Assembly (NCBI GenBank): GCA_937965695.1
Contig: CALCKW010000030.1
Coordinates: 24,739 to 88,738 of the forward strand
Source: an uncultured Granulosicoccaceae bacterium
GTDB lineage: Bacteria > Pseudomonadota > Gammaproteobacteria > CALCKW01
DNA: 64,000 nt
Reading direction: 5' to 3'
Shown: one piece after another, positions 7,884-16,582 of the stretch
How positions within the stretch are numbered: the first letter of the stretch is position 1
Layout: each line of letters opens with the position of its first letter
Notes under the pieces: generated by a model
What the model was told of the DNA's origin: nothing
The model's database searches: none
The model's input: the letters and a program-made list of their open reading frames with translations, nothing else
Position numbers and translations under genes: made by a program

Positions 7884-8603
7884 TCACTGCAGATCGGCAA
7901 ACCAACTGTGCTGAGGCAGCATAATATTTTGCAAATCGCTCAAGAGGTTTTTCTCGCTGAGCAATTCGAGCGCTCCTTGGTGATCAGGAGAGAGCAGCAA
8001 AGCTACAACCAAAGCTATATACACCAGAGATGTCACAAACAAGTTTTTACGATCGTAAAACTTCAAGGCCGTGCCAAAGGATCTTTTAATGCGACGGCCC
8101 ATCAAGTTGACCGAGACCATCTCGTCCAACAGGAGGTGCAGCAGGTACCCAATTGTGACAAAGCTGCCGTAGATCCAACTCAACAATCCGGTCATATTGA
8201 AACCATAAGCCATCAAATTTGTGGTCAATACTCCTGCCAGAACCGCAGCTGGAATAGAGTGGAACATACCGCGGTGAACAGTGATCAGCTGAAACGATTT
8301 GAGCAACGCCAAACGCACGACCAAATAGACAACGACCCACAGAACCAACATTTCAGCTACCGAGTAAGTCGCGGATTTGCTGAACATGATCACAAACGAC
8401 ACCACGATAGCAACAGCATTAAACGTAATGGTTACCGGCGTAGAGTTTTCGGAATCGATATCGGGCAAAAAGCCACCGATCGTACCCAAACTAAATGCGA
8501 CCATCGCTTCAGTACTGTCGATATGATTGAGCGCCAACAGCCCGCTAGAGGTTGCTCCGCTGAGCGCCGCCGCCGCCGCGAAGTGAGTTTTGAAGTTTGC
8601 CAT
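7884..8603 (-). CDS. YdjM-like membrane-bound metal-dependent hydrolase (DUF457)
   Basis: This inner-membrane protein has 239 residues and about five hydrophobic segments (roughly 58-78, 84-104, 118-136, 146-160 and 190-205). Conserved polar residues are spaced as in the YdjM/DUF457 family: His7, the LPDID motif with Asp48 and Asp50, HRGMFHS with His110 and His115, and HLLLD with His156 and Asp160. These probably bind metal near the membrane face. E. coli YdjM is SOS-induced, but I see no convincing LexA box before this gene. It is divergent from alr and convergent with the radical SAM gene. The substrate is unknown. Confidence 0.85.
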   Translation of the reverse strand: MANFKTHFAAAAALSGATSSGLLALNHIDSTEAMVAFSLGTIGGFLPDIDSENSTPVTITFNAVAIVVSFVIMFSKSATYSVAEMLVLWVVVYLVVRLALLKSFQLITVHRGMFHSIPAAVLAGVLTTNLMAYGFNMTGLLSWIYGSFVTIGYLLHLLLDEMVSVNLMGRRIKRSFGTALKFYDRKNLFVTSLVYIALVVALLLSPDHQGALELLSEKNLLSDLQNIMLPQHSWFADLQ

Positions 8604-8725
8604 ATGATCTTTTTTTTAACTCGATACCTTGGCGTGATTGTAGTCCCTGAGCGAGCGCCGTGGAAATCAAATTGGTACTGGTGCGAAATATCTTTAACTG
8701 AACGTCGGCACAGGAGGACACGCCA

Positions 8726-9901
8726 GTGGAATATCGGTACACACAAGCCAAAGACCTAACGCGACCAACTCAGGTGTCAGTCAATCTCAGTGCTATCGCT
8801 CACAACTATCAACAGTTTTGCGCCCATGTTGGCGACGCGAAAGTCATGCCGGTGGTTAAAGCAAACGCCTATGGTCATGGCTTAGAAGAAGTCGCTCTCT
8901 ATTTACGCGAACTTGCCCCTCCCTATTTTGGTGTGGCAACCTTCGAGGAGGCACTTAGCCTTCGTGACTGTGGCATCGATACGCCAATTTTAGTGTTTGG
9001 AGGTATGTTTGATGAGCAAATACCGTTATATATCAAACGTAAACTGACCCTGACCGCTTCCTCTGTCAGCAAACTAAAATCTATCGATAAGGCAGCGGAA
9101 AAACTTGGAATTCGTCCGAATGTACATCTCAAGATAGACACAGGCATGGAACGGGTTGGCGTGCATTATTACAATGCTGACCATCTCCTTACAGCGGCTC
9201 GTCATTGCCAGCATGTCACTGTCACAGGCATCTATACACATTTTGCCAGTGCTGACGAGGCCGACAGTTCTTTTTACAACACGCAATTGCTACGATTTAA
9301 GCAAGTCTGTGAACGAGCAAAAACTGAGCTTGGGCAATTGATTATTTGCCATGCAGCCAATTCTGCAGCAGCAATTCGTTATCCAGAATCTCATCTGGAT
9401 ATGGTGAGAGTCGGCATCTCCCTATTTGGCGTTTTGCCCGCTTTAAATATTAGACACACGCTGAATCTTCGTCCAGCACTGACTTGGCATTCAAAAGTGG
9501 TTTATTTTAAAGTGGTTCGTGCTGGCGACACTGTGAGTTATGGTGGAACATGGGCTCCCAAAACAGACACTCGCATTGTCACCGTTCCTGTTGGTTATGC
9601 TGACGGTTATAGCAGACAGCTTTCGAATATAGCGCAAGTCCGGATCCATAATAAATACTATCCAGTCATTGGTAAAATATGCATGGATCAGCTTATGGTC
9701 GACATTGGTCAAGACAGCGCATTCAACGGGGATACCGTGACCTTGCTTGGCGAAGGCATAGACGCGCATCAACTAGCCAGCTGGCAGTCAAGCATTGCCT
9801 ACGAGGTACTCACAACTATTGGATCGAGAGTGCCTCGCGCCTATGTATTCGACAATGAATTAAACGATTCAGAAAAAAACGGACAATCTTATGATGAATG
9901 A
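8726..9901 (+). CDS. alr: Alanine racemase
   Basis: This PLP enzyme converts L-alanine to D-alanine for peptidoglycan. The 391 residues include the cofactor lysine Lys45 in VVKANAYGHG and the second catalytic base Tyr291 in PVGYADGY, on the two faces of the active site. The start is GTG at 8726, supported by a full AGGAGG at 8712-8717 eight bases upstream. The length is slightly above the usual 360-380 because of an N-terminal extension of about ten residues. It is the only alanine racemase gene in the window. The thiolase gene begins inside its last codons, so the two are probably co-transcribed although their pathways are unrelated. Confidence 0.96.
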   Translation: MEYRYTQAKDLTRPTQVSVNLSAIAHNYQQFCAHVGDAKVMPVVKANAYGHGLEEVALYLRELAPPYFGVATFEEALSLRDCGIDTPILVFGGMFDEQIPLYIKRKLTLTASSVSKLKSIDKAAEKLGIRPNVHLKIDTGMERVGVHYYNADHLLTAARHCQHVTVTGIYTHFASADEADSSFYNTQLLRFKQVCERAKTELGQLIICHAANSAAAIRYPESHLDMVRVGISLFGVLPALNIRHTLNLRPALTWHSKVVYFKVVRAGDTVSYGGTWAPKTDTRIVTVPVGYADGYSRQLSNIAQVRIHNKYYPVIGKICMDQLMVDIGQDSAFNGDTVTLLGEGIDAHQLASWQSSIAYEVLTTIGSRVPRAYVFDNELNDSEKNGQSYDE

Positions 9902-11078
9902 TCCTGTGGTTATTGTTGGCGCTAAACGCACACCTATGGGCGGATTCCAAGGTGATTTAGCAGCATGCAGCGCTAGTGAACTAGGTGCCGTAGCGATACA
10001 AGCTGCTGTCGAACAGAGCGGAATCAATGCACAACAAATAGATGAAGTTTATATGGGTTGCGTTTTGCCAGCCGGCCAAGGACAGGCACCAGCGCGCCAA
10101 GCAGCATTAGCTGCAGGTCTAGAACTAGGAACAGCCTGTACCACTGTCAATAAGATGTGCGGTTCGGGTATGCGAGCGGCAATGATCGCCTGTGATACTT
10201 TAACAGCGCGTTCAGCAGACGTTGTTGTCGCAGGCGGCATGGAAAGCATGAGCAACGCCCCTTATTTACTACAGAAAGCTCGTACGGGTATGCGCATGGG
10301 TCATGACAAGGTGATGGATCACATGTTTTTAGATGGTTTAGAAGACGCTTACGACAAAGGAAAATTGATGGGAAGCTTTGCCGACTCTTGTGCTACTCAA
10401 TTTAAATTCAGTCGAGAATTACAAGATGAATATGCCTTACGCTCTTTGGCTAGAGCAAAATCTGCCATAGAAAACGGTGCATTTAGAGACGAGATTTCAG
10501 CCGTCAGTACTATGGCAGGCAGAAAAGAGGTGCACACAGATACCGATGAGCAACCGGGGAAAGCCAGACCAGAAAAAATCCCTCAATTGCGCCCGGCGTT
10601 CAACAAAGACGGTACCGTGACAGCGGCAAACGCTAGTTCCATTTCGGACGGTGCCGCAGCCTTAGTGATGATGCGCGAGAGCGATGCAATAGCAAAGGGG
10701 TGTGTACCGCTGGCTCGTATTCTAGGTCACTGTAGCCACGCCCAAAAACCGAGTGATTTTGCTTCAGCCCCTATTGGCGCAATTCAGAAGCTTTTTGAGA
10801 AAACTCAAACCAATGCAAGCGACTACGATTTGTTTGAGATCAATGAGGCTTTTGCAGTGGTTGCACTCACTGCGATACAAGAACTCTCTCTCGATTCTGA
10901 AAAGGTAAATGTCAATGGCGGTGCCTGCGCGCTTGGCCACCCCATTGGCGCATCTGGAGCTCGAATTATCACAACACTCATCTACGCGCTTAAAAATAGA
11001 GGCATGAAAACCGGCATTGCCAGTCTTTGCATTGGTGGCGGTGAGGCTACAGCGATAGCTATTGAATTGATACCATAA
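9891..11078 (+). CDS. Thiolase (acetyl-CoA C-acyltransferase)
   Basis: This 395-residue thiolase has the acyl-carrying Cys90 in NKMCGSG, the base His350 in [10 protein letters not shown] and the second Cys380 in SLCIGGG. It catalyses condensation of two acetyl-CoA, or the reverse thiolytic cleavage of 3-ketoacyl-CoA. The length and lack of insertions fit the short-chain acetoacetyl-CoA class. Two tandem ATGs (9891 and 9894) overlap the end of alr by 11 or 8 bases. It could complete the isoleucine or short-chain acyl-CoA route begun by the dehydrogenases at 1359-3273. The stop codon runs into the terminator shared with the convergent polysaccharide operon. Confidence 0.94.
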   Translation: MMNDPVVIVGAKRTPMGGFQGDLAACSASELGAVAIQAAVEQSGINAQQIDEVYMGCVLPAGQGQAPARQAALAAGLELGTACTTVNKMCGSGMRAAMIACDTLTARSADVVVAGGMESMSNAPYLLQKARTGMRMGHDKVMDHMFLDGLEDAYDKGKLMGSFADSCATQFKFSRELQDEYALRSLARAKSAIENGAFRDEISAVSTMAGRKEVHTDTDEQPGKARPEKIPQLRPAFNKDGTVTAANASSISDGAAALVMMRESDAIAKGCVPLARILGHCSHAQKPSDFASAPIGAIQKLFEKTQTNASDYDLFEINEAFAVVALTAIQELSLDSEKVNVNGGACALGHPIGASGARIITTLIYALKNRGMKTGIASLCIGGGEATAIAIELIP

Positions 11079-11111
11079 AAAAACCGCCGCAAGCACAGCT
11101 TGGCGGCGGTT
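11077..11111 (-). terminator. Intrinsic terminator of the polysaccharide operon (possibly bidirectional)
   Basis: The arms at 11082-11094 and 11098-11111 pair over 13 positions with a one-base bulge around an ACA loop. The stem is very G+C-rich (CCGCCGC/GCGGCGG). Seven A at 11077-11083 give a U-tract for leftward transcripts, so it terminates the wzc-like operon best. The thiolase transcript meets the same hairpin but with a poor U-tract. Confidence 0.8.
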
Positions 11112-11155
11112 ATTCGGCTAGAGCCGTCGGACTCTTGCCTAAGCTCTAATGATAA

Positions 11156-13480
11156 TTAGAGCTTGCTGAAGTCATCTGGCTCTTCAATAACTTCACGTTT
11201 AACAGCAGCGTTGTCTTCAGAGTAACCGTAGTAATCATAGTAACCCTGATAGTAATGGTCACCACCGTAAGACTGGAGCTTTTCTACGTCTACCTGCGTG
11301 ACAACTATGCCCTTTATCTTTGCGCCCACTTGCTTCATGCGAGAAACACCACGCTGTGCCAGCGGCATGGGTGTCACTACTGAGCGAACGACATATAGAA
11401 CTGCATCAGCACTTTGTGAAAGTACTAAGGAATCACTAACGGCCTGGACCGGAGCACAATCGATAATCACTCGATCGTAGTGCTTGCGTAGCTGATCAAG
11501 TAGATACGCGAATCGTTTGCTTGATATCAATTCCAGAGGATTGCTAGGCACCCCTCCGGCAGTCATTACATCCAAGTTACCAATCACACCTTTCATAATG
11601 CAATCTTGTGCTTTGGCGGTTTTTTCGACCAAGTTGGCCAAGCCTACAGCATCAGCGGGCAAACCCAGCGTCTTATGAACACTTGGTCGACGCATGTCAG
11701 CGTCAATCAACAAGACTTTTTCAACCTGCGACATTGAATATGCCAGATTGATCGATAACGTCGATTTACCTTCGTTGGGAACAGATGACGTGATCATGAT
11801 GACCTTGTCAGACACATCCCCTGAATTGAGCGTGACACCTGTACGAATAGTCCGAATAGATTCAGAAAAAGTACCGCGTTGGTCATCAATTGCCTGCGGA
11901 CTCAATGGCAAGTCTGTCGCCTTCCCAAAAAGACCTTTTCCGTATTTGAGTTGGGGGATTATCCCTAATAGAGGTAAGCCTAACTTCGCCTCAATGTCCT
12001 CTGCACCACGGACAGAGTCATCCATGTATTCCCGCAAAAATGCAAATGCCAATGAACCGATCAAACCGGCCAAAAATGCTAATGCAACGACCAGAGCTTT
12101 CTTTGGCTTACTCGCGAAGAATGGCGGTACCGCCTGATCGGAGATATGAGCATTAGTAGAGTTCAAACTGCCGGTCTCGTCTGTCTCTCGGATACGGCTA
12201 AAAAATGTATCGTATAAATTTCGGTTTGCATCGACTTCGCGCTGAAGCTGATCCAATTCAAAAGACTTACGACCTATGTTTTGGATCTCAGCTTTACCGC
12301 TTGCAACCGAGCGCTGTAAAGTTCTGACATTTGTTCTCGCAAGATCAGCATCTTTTTCGATAGACGACATTATCCGTCGAATTTCCAAATCAAGATTTCT
12401 CTCAATAACAGCTAACCGCGATCGAGCATCAACCATCTTCGGATGGCGATCACCATACCTGTTGGCTAGCTCATCCAGTTCACGCTCTACACTTGCTCTC
12501 TCAACTTTGTAGGTTTGAACAATTCCACTTCTCTGAACTGCTGGCATATTTTCCAACAACTCGGGTGCCGATTGGCGCAAGCGCTTCACTTCATCGAGAA
12601 GTGCATTCTTTTCTGCAGACTCACGTTGCGCATCAATGAGCTTGCCTGAGAAGTTGGCAAGTTCTTGTTCATTATAACTAGTAACACCACCACCAAAGTC
12701 TACTAGCTGGTTGTCTTCCTTATACTGCTGAAGCTTGCGTTCCGACTCTTCCAAGGCGACTTTTAAGCCCGACAGCCTCTCCCCCATCCACGCTGACGCA
12801 GTCGCAGTCTGTTCTGCTTTGGTGTCGAGATAGTTCTCAATGTATGCCTCGCCAACAGAGTTTGCTGCTCGTGCAGCAAAGACAGGGTCTGGCGATTCAA
12901 AACTGATTTTTACCAGTTTGGTTTTTCTTACAGGACTGATCGTCAATCTGCGTAGAAAGGTCTCAGCTGCGACCAAACTCTGTGTTTCAGAATCCATCTG
13001 AGCAAAGCGTCGTTCACCCTCTGTTTCACCGGCAGGAACAACTTCTTGCCCAACGCCGATACCTGCCAACATATTGGAAATAATTGAAGGCTGAGGTTTG
13101 CCATTAAATTCGGGGTGAGTAGTCAGGTCTAAATTCTGAACAATTTTTTCCGCAAGCTCTCTAGATTTCAATATTTCATACTGAGTCTGAAAGTAATCTG
13201 AGCTGGTCTTGTCGATACCATAGAGATCTTCTATGGATACAGCATTTTTCTTTTCGCCTTCAATCAAAAGTGTGCTTGTCGCTTCAAAAATCGGTGTAGC
13301 TGTCTGAGCATATAACGCTGCAACACCCGTCAAAATCGACGTACAGGCAATAACAAGCCATTTGTTCTTAACGATTACACGCAAGTATTCGCGAAGGTTG
13401 ACTTCTCCCTCGTCTCCGCCTTGCCTTGATGAGCCACTGTAGTATTGGTTGTCATCGTTTTGCTGATTAAAGATAGACAT
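11156..13480 (-). CDS. Wzc-type polysaccharide co-polymerase with C-terminal BY-kinase domain
   Basis: This encodes 774 residues in the inner membrane. A Wzz domain begins with a transmembrane helix at 41-58, continues through a long periplasmic coiled coil (about 230-430) and ends with a second helix at 461-482. The cytoplasmic tyrosine kinase follows: Walker A SSVPNEGKST 565-574, Walker A' LIDADMRRPS 591-600, Walker B VIIDCAP 671-677. The tail holds a cluster of eight tyrosines (738-753), the expected autophosphorylation sites. Such proteins control polymer chain length and interact with the outer-membrane export channel; kinase cycling regulates assembly. The gene is last in the operon, before the terminator at 11077. 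A second, split Wzz/kinase pair lies at 17525-19915. Confidence 0.95.
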   Translation of the reverse strand: MSIFNQQNDDNQYYSGSSRQGGDEGEVNLREYLRVIVKNKWLVIACTSILTGVAALYAQTATPIFEATSTLLIEGEKKNAVSIEDLYGIDKTSSDYFQTQYEILKSRELAEKIVQNLDLTTHPEFNGKPQPSIISNMLAGIGVGQEVVPAGETEGERRFAQMDSETQSLVAAETFLRRLTISPVRKTKLVKISFESPDPVFAARAANSVGEAYIENYLDTKAEQTATASAWMGERLSGLKVALEESERKLQQYKEDNQLVDFGGGVTSYNEQELANFSGKLIDAQRESAEKNALLDEVKRLRQSAPELLENMPAVQRSGIVQTYKVERASVERELDELANRYGDRHPKMVDARSRLAVIERNLDLEIRRIMSSIEKDADLARTNVRTLQRSVASGKAEIQNIGRKSFELDQLQREVDANRNLYDTFFSRIRETDETGSLNSTNAHISDQAVPPFFASKPKKALVVALAFLAGLIGSLAFAFLREYMDDSVRGAEDIEAKLGLPLLGIIPQLKYGKGLFGKATDLPLSPQAIDDQRGTFSESIRTIRTGVTLNSGDVSDKVIMITSSVPNEGKSTLSINLAYSMSQVEKVLLIDADMRRPSVHKTLGLPADAVGLANLVEKTAKAQDCIMKGVIGNLDVMTAGGVPSNPLELISSKRFAYLLDQLRKHYDRVIIDCAPVQAVSDSLVLSQSADAVLYVVRSVVTPMPLAQRGVSRMKQVGAKIKGIVVTQVDVEKLQSYGGDHYYQGYYDYYGYSEDNAAVKREVIEEPDDFSKL

Positions 13481-13554
13481 TTATATTCTCTAGAATTTTA
13501 TTGCGCCGATTCGTCAATGATTCGACCACTACTGAAAATTGTTTACTGTAAGTG

Positions 13555-14094
13555 TTAGAAAAAACCTTCTTCAACAGTGACTATGTCGCCAGGCTCAATG
13601 GAGTGCTGAAAGCCGATTTTAGAACGCTTGTCAGAATCACCTCGAAGCAGATATATTTTTCGACGAGAAGCACGGTCTGTAAAACCTCCGGCTATAGAAA
13701 CCGCTTTCTCGAGAGTCAAACCAGGTTGGTAAGGATAGTCCCCTGGGCTGCTAACCTCTCCATTAATAAAAAACGGACGGTATTCGAGCACCGTGACACT
13801 GACACTAGGGTTTAACAAAAAGCCTTCTTTCAGTTTATCTGAAACTAACTCTTCTACTTCCTCAGTCGTTTTCCCTGTTATTTCCAGCTCGCCCAAGTAA
13901 GAGTAGTTAATTCTTCCTCGATTATTTAGCCGCGTTTCTACCGTTAAGTCATTTTCGTCAAAAACTTTGATCAGGATCTTGTCACCCGTATCAAGCAAAT
14001 AGTTATCACCAACGTCTGCACTGTTTCCAAGCAAAGGAAAGCTAAGCATCACTAGAACAACAATACTTTTCAACCATCTAAACATCATGCTCAC
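13555..14094 (-). CDS. Polysaccharide export protein (short Wza-type, poly-export and SLBB domains)
   Basis: This encodes 179 residues with a signal peptide at about 1-26 (hydrophobic core SIVVLVMLSFPLLG, cleavage near NSA-D). The poly-export domain spans about 30-105 (YLLDTGDKILIKVF start) and one SLBB domain about 106-155 (FFINGEVSSPGDYPYQPG). There is no lipobox cysteine, unlike Wza, and the protein is about half the length of Wza, lacking the second SLBB and the C-terminal outer-membrane helix. It probably works as a periplasmic ring while another protein, such as the barrel encoded next door, crosses the outer membrane. It lies 74 bases upstream of the wzc-like gene. Confidence 0.92.
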   Translation of the reverse strand: MSMMFRWLKSIVVLVMLSFPLLGNSADVGDNYLLDTGDKILIKVFDENDLTVETRLNNRGRINYSYLGELEITGKTTEEVEELVSDKLKEGFLLNPSVSVTVLEYRPFFINGEVSSPGDYPYQPGLTLEKAVSIAGGFTDRASRRKIYLLRGDSDKRSKIGFQHSIEPGDIVTVEEGFF

Positions 14095-14147
14095 ATCTCC
14101 AGAACTCTTTAATACACTATAAATTTTTACAGGCAGCCTATTGGAAC

Positions 14148-15500
14148 CTACAGGTTCCCTTCCAAGCCTAAGTACAACAGTTGCCTCTGCGACTCAACAT
14201 TATCTGAATCGAGGTCATCGGTCGTTGCACCAACCAACACATTAAGCCAGCGACGCACTGCCAATCGGCCTTCTAAAGAGAAAACACGCCGATCTGAAGA
14301 CTCAAAATTCGCATCATCCTTGCTCGTCTCACTACTCTTGTAAAATGCGATCGTCGTGTTGAATCGTTCACTCCAACCGTGCTTCCAACGAACACCTACA
14401 TTGGATGTTTTTACTGAGCCTGCAGATCCACCGTTCGTCGTGTCGTCGATAAACTGGCGAACAAAAAAGTTGGCTGTACTGTATGAGCGGATCGCCCAGT
14501 ACAAGTTCGCACCTAAGGTTGTGTCATTGCCACTTGTCGCAACATTGTTAGTAGCCTGTCGATTGCTGTACTCCCAATTCGAGGCAGCCACGAAAGCATC
14601 TCCGTACCAGAGTCCACCATCGCTCCAGTCGGCACTTAAAACCAGAGTTGTAGCATCTCTGTCACGACGGTCATTGTCGGAATTATCGTCGTCAGTGTAT
14701 TCATAATTACGCTGACTAACTCTAGCAGACAAGGTGGTTTTTCCAGTCAATTTGTAGGAGAACCTCCCCCACAAAATACTCATATCACGGTTGTTTTCTT
14801 TTAGGAATTCTTCATTCTCGACGTATTCCAATGTCCCCAATGAAAAGCCACCTGTAAGCTCGCCCCTTGATCGCGGGTTGCCATACGAATACGTCAGTCC
14901 GATTCTGCTCAACGTATAAGTATCTGAAGAGTCAATATCGCTAAAATCGGTTTCCCCACGAGTACGGCCCGTTCCTAATTCCTCGCTCAAAATAGAATGA
15001 GAGATTTCTGCATCGACGCGATTACGGTTGTCCAAATCAAAATGAGCAAATCCCCGTAATCGAAAATCAGCGGTGTTGGCATTACTTCCTTCACCATCGT
15101 GCTGTCGAATATCACCACGTAACAAGCCCCAAAAAACCGACTTGCTTCCTTCGGCGATTAGATCGAGCTTGGGGATCACACGAACTTGAACAGCGTTAGT
15201 CTGCTCCTCGCCTTCTTGGTAATACAAATTGTCTATTGATGTAACGCGGACAGCACCTGATGGGTAGAAGCCTGCTTCCCCTACAGGGACCGCGATTGCG
15301 TAGTCACCTGGAAATTCTTCGCTGCCATAATCTTCAGTGGTCAGTCGAGGCGCCAATTCAATGTCTGGCGCTGCTATTGCTGTTTGGCCCAGCCCTAAAA
15401 AGGCGCAAGACAAAACCATCAATCTAAAATTTAGATTATTTTTTACGAATTTAGAATACGATGATTTAGACGCAGACACGATTTTTCCTTTAGCAAGCAT
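14148..15500 (-). CDS. Outer-membrane beta-barrel protein of an exopolysaccharide locus
   Basis: This encodes 450 residues. A long N-terminus ends in a signal sequence (core LMVLSCAFLGLGQ, cleavage near AIA-A); an internal Met at residue 28 is a possible alternative start. The mature part has alternating polar and hydrophobic strands with many aromatic and Asp/Asn/Arg turns, typical of a 16-18-stranded barrel, for example GDIRQHDG, YSYGNPRSR and LFWGRFSYKL-like strands. Proteins like this, often named EpsL-like, accompany polysaccharide export genes and may form the outer-membrane exit. The last residue is Leu rather than the usual Phe. It sits between the phosphoribosyltransferase and export genes. 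Confidence 0.82.
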   Translation of the reverse strand: MLAKGKIVSASKSSYSKFVKNNLNFRLMVLSCAFLGLGQTAIAAPDIELAPRLTTEDYGSEEFPGDYAIAVPVGEAGFYPSGAVRVTSIDNLYYQEGEEQTNAVQVRVIPKLDLIAEGSKSVFWGLLRGDIRQHDGEGSNANTADFRLRGFAHFDLDNRNRVDAEISHSILSEELGTGRTRGETDFSDIDSSDTYTLSRIGLTYSYGNPRSRGELTGGFSLGTLEYVENEEFLKENNRDMSILWGRFSYKLTGKTTLSARVSQRNYEYTDDDNSDNDRRDRDATTLVLSADWSDGGLWYGDAFVAASNWEYSNRQATNNVATSGNDTTLGANLYWAIRSYSTANFFVRQFIDDTTNGGSAGSVKTSNVGVRWKHGWSERFNTTIAFYKSSETSKDDANFESSDRRVFSLEGRLAVRRWLNVLVGATTDDLDSDNVESQRQLLYLGLEGNL

Positions 15501-15559
15501 TTGAGGATCGCCACGACTAGCGATCTTGCACCTAAAGCATCAACCAAAATACGTGCCAA

Positions 15560-16237
15560 CTAGTCCCATTCTTCCAACCCATGTTGAGAAAGCCACTCTC
15601 TATACGCATGGACTTCAGGATTGTTTTCAGACCAAGGATAATGCTGAAGACGCCTATTCAACACATAGTCTGGCACAACACCATGTTTCTGCTCAGAATC
15701 TATGCGCTCAGACCAGCCAATGACAGCAACTTTCACCGTCTTCGCGCCTTGTAGTATTAGCATGTCGACGGCGGCAGCAATTGACTGCCCGCTTTCTATC
15801 GCATCATCGACGAGCAGGATAGACCGATTGTTATGCGGGAGATCTTTTTGGTCTACATCCTCAGTTTCTAGTTTATTGACACCGTCAATTAAAGGCGCCA
15901 CGAGACGAGCAAAAATTTGAGCACGGAAAAGTAACGAAAACGTTTCTCGTAGAAAAGGAATTTTTGCGGCACGACGCTTCCAGCGACTGCCTTGACGTCT
16001 CATTCGAATATATTCAAAAGGTAACTGAAGCTCAGTGGCGACAACATGTGTAGGCAACAAAGCACCATTGGCAATGCCGATCACATAATCTGGTTTGAAA
16101 TCGCCCTCTTCTACTCTGCTTGCTAGTCCTTTAGAGATATCAATCGCCTCAACAAGGCTCATGTTGACCTTATGATCAATCTCAGCAAACTTTTGAACCA
16201 CTCTTTCTACGTTGGATTGTTTGCAAACTTCACTCAT
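15560..16237 (-). CDS. Phosphoribosyltransferase-domain protein in the polysaccharide locus
   Basis: This encodes 225 residues. The PRPP-binding signature ILLVDDAIESGQS (about 140-152) contains the two Asp that bind ribose, and an upstream YVIGIANGALLPT (51-63) forms the pyrophosphate loop. This is a type I phosphoribosyltransferase fold, as in hypoxanthine or xanthine phosphoribosyltransferases, but the middle region with many Arg/Lys (RRQGSRWKRRAAK) does not match a named purine enzyme. The base or acceptor is unknown. It is first of the group reading toward the barrel, export and wzc-like genes, with 59 bases to the barrel gene. Why it belongs to a polysaccharide operon is unclear. Confidence 0.82.
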   Translation of the reverse strand: MSEVCKQSNVERVVQKFAEIDHKVNMSLVEAIDISKGLASRVEEGDFKPDYVIGIANGALLPTHVVATELQLPFEYIRMRRQGSRWKRRAAKIPFLRETFSLLFRAQIFARLVAPLIDGVNKLETEDVDQKDLPHNNRSILLVDDAIESGQSIAAAVDMLILQGAKTVKVAVIGWSERIDSEQKHGVVPDYVLNRRLQHYPWSENNPEVHAYREWLSQHGLEEWD

Positions 16238-16485
16238 GATGATTAAGACCTAGATCAATGAATCCAACCGTTAATAAGTAGTATCGCGGCACAGGAAACG
16301 TAAAAAAGACAGACATTCACGACTTATTTCGACAGATATTGCAAAGTCTATAATTAAGCTTTGAAAATATGGCTGTTTTTCAAGATCAACCTCTGAACAA
16401 GAGATTTTAGCAAGGCATTACACATTAAAGGCTAGTTGCCAGAAAGCAATGTTGGAGCTTTAGATAATAATATGAACAGAGATTG

Positions 16486-16497
16486 GGCCAATTGGCC
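16486..16497. repeat. Perfect 12-base palindrome GGCCAATTGGCC
   Basis: This palindrome lies 86 bases beyond the stop of the ExeA-type ATPase gene and about 250 bases upstream of the phosphoribosyltransferase start. It could be an operator for the downstream group; a chance occurrence cannot be excluded. Confidence 0.35.
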
Positions 16498-16503
16498 TAT
16501 AGA

Positions 16504-16531
16504 AATGTCGGAGCAAAATGCAACCGACATT
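16504..16531. repeat. Inverted repeat with 8-base arms
   Basis: AATGTCGG (16504-16511) and CCGACATT (16524-16531) are exact inverted copies separated by 12 bases. There is no U-tract on either strand, so a protein-binding site fits better than an intrinsic terminator. It lies seven bases right of the GGCCAATTGGCC palindrome. Confidence 0.4.
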
Positions 16532-16582
16532 GTTTGAGAGGCTGAGTTCTGATGGAGTTAAAAGATCATCCTCCGTACAGAA

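Larger units (their letters stand above)
16238..16582. other. Intergenic region inside the polysaccharide locus
   Basis: These 345 bases separate two minus-strand gene groups. No gene is supported here. It probably contains the promoter of the phosphoribosyltransferase-barrel-export-wzc group and the end of the upstream transcript. Two inverted repeats at 16486-16531 are listed separately. I could not find a convincing sigma-70 or sigma-54 promoter. Confidence 0.5.

Noticed and set aside
7869..8759. Long rightward reading frame of 296 codons
   Set aside because: It is antisense to the YdjM-like membrane protein gene and has the Gln/His/Arg-rich composition of a reversed membrane protein. It also covers the alr ribosome-binding site.
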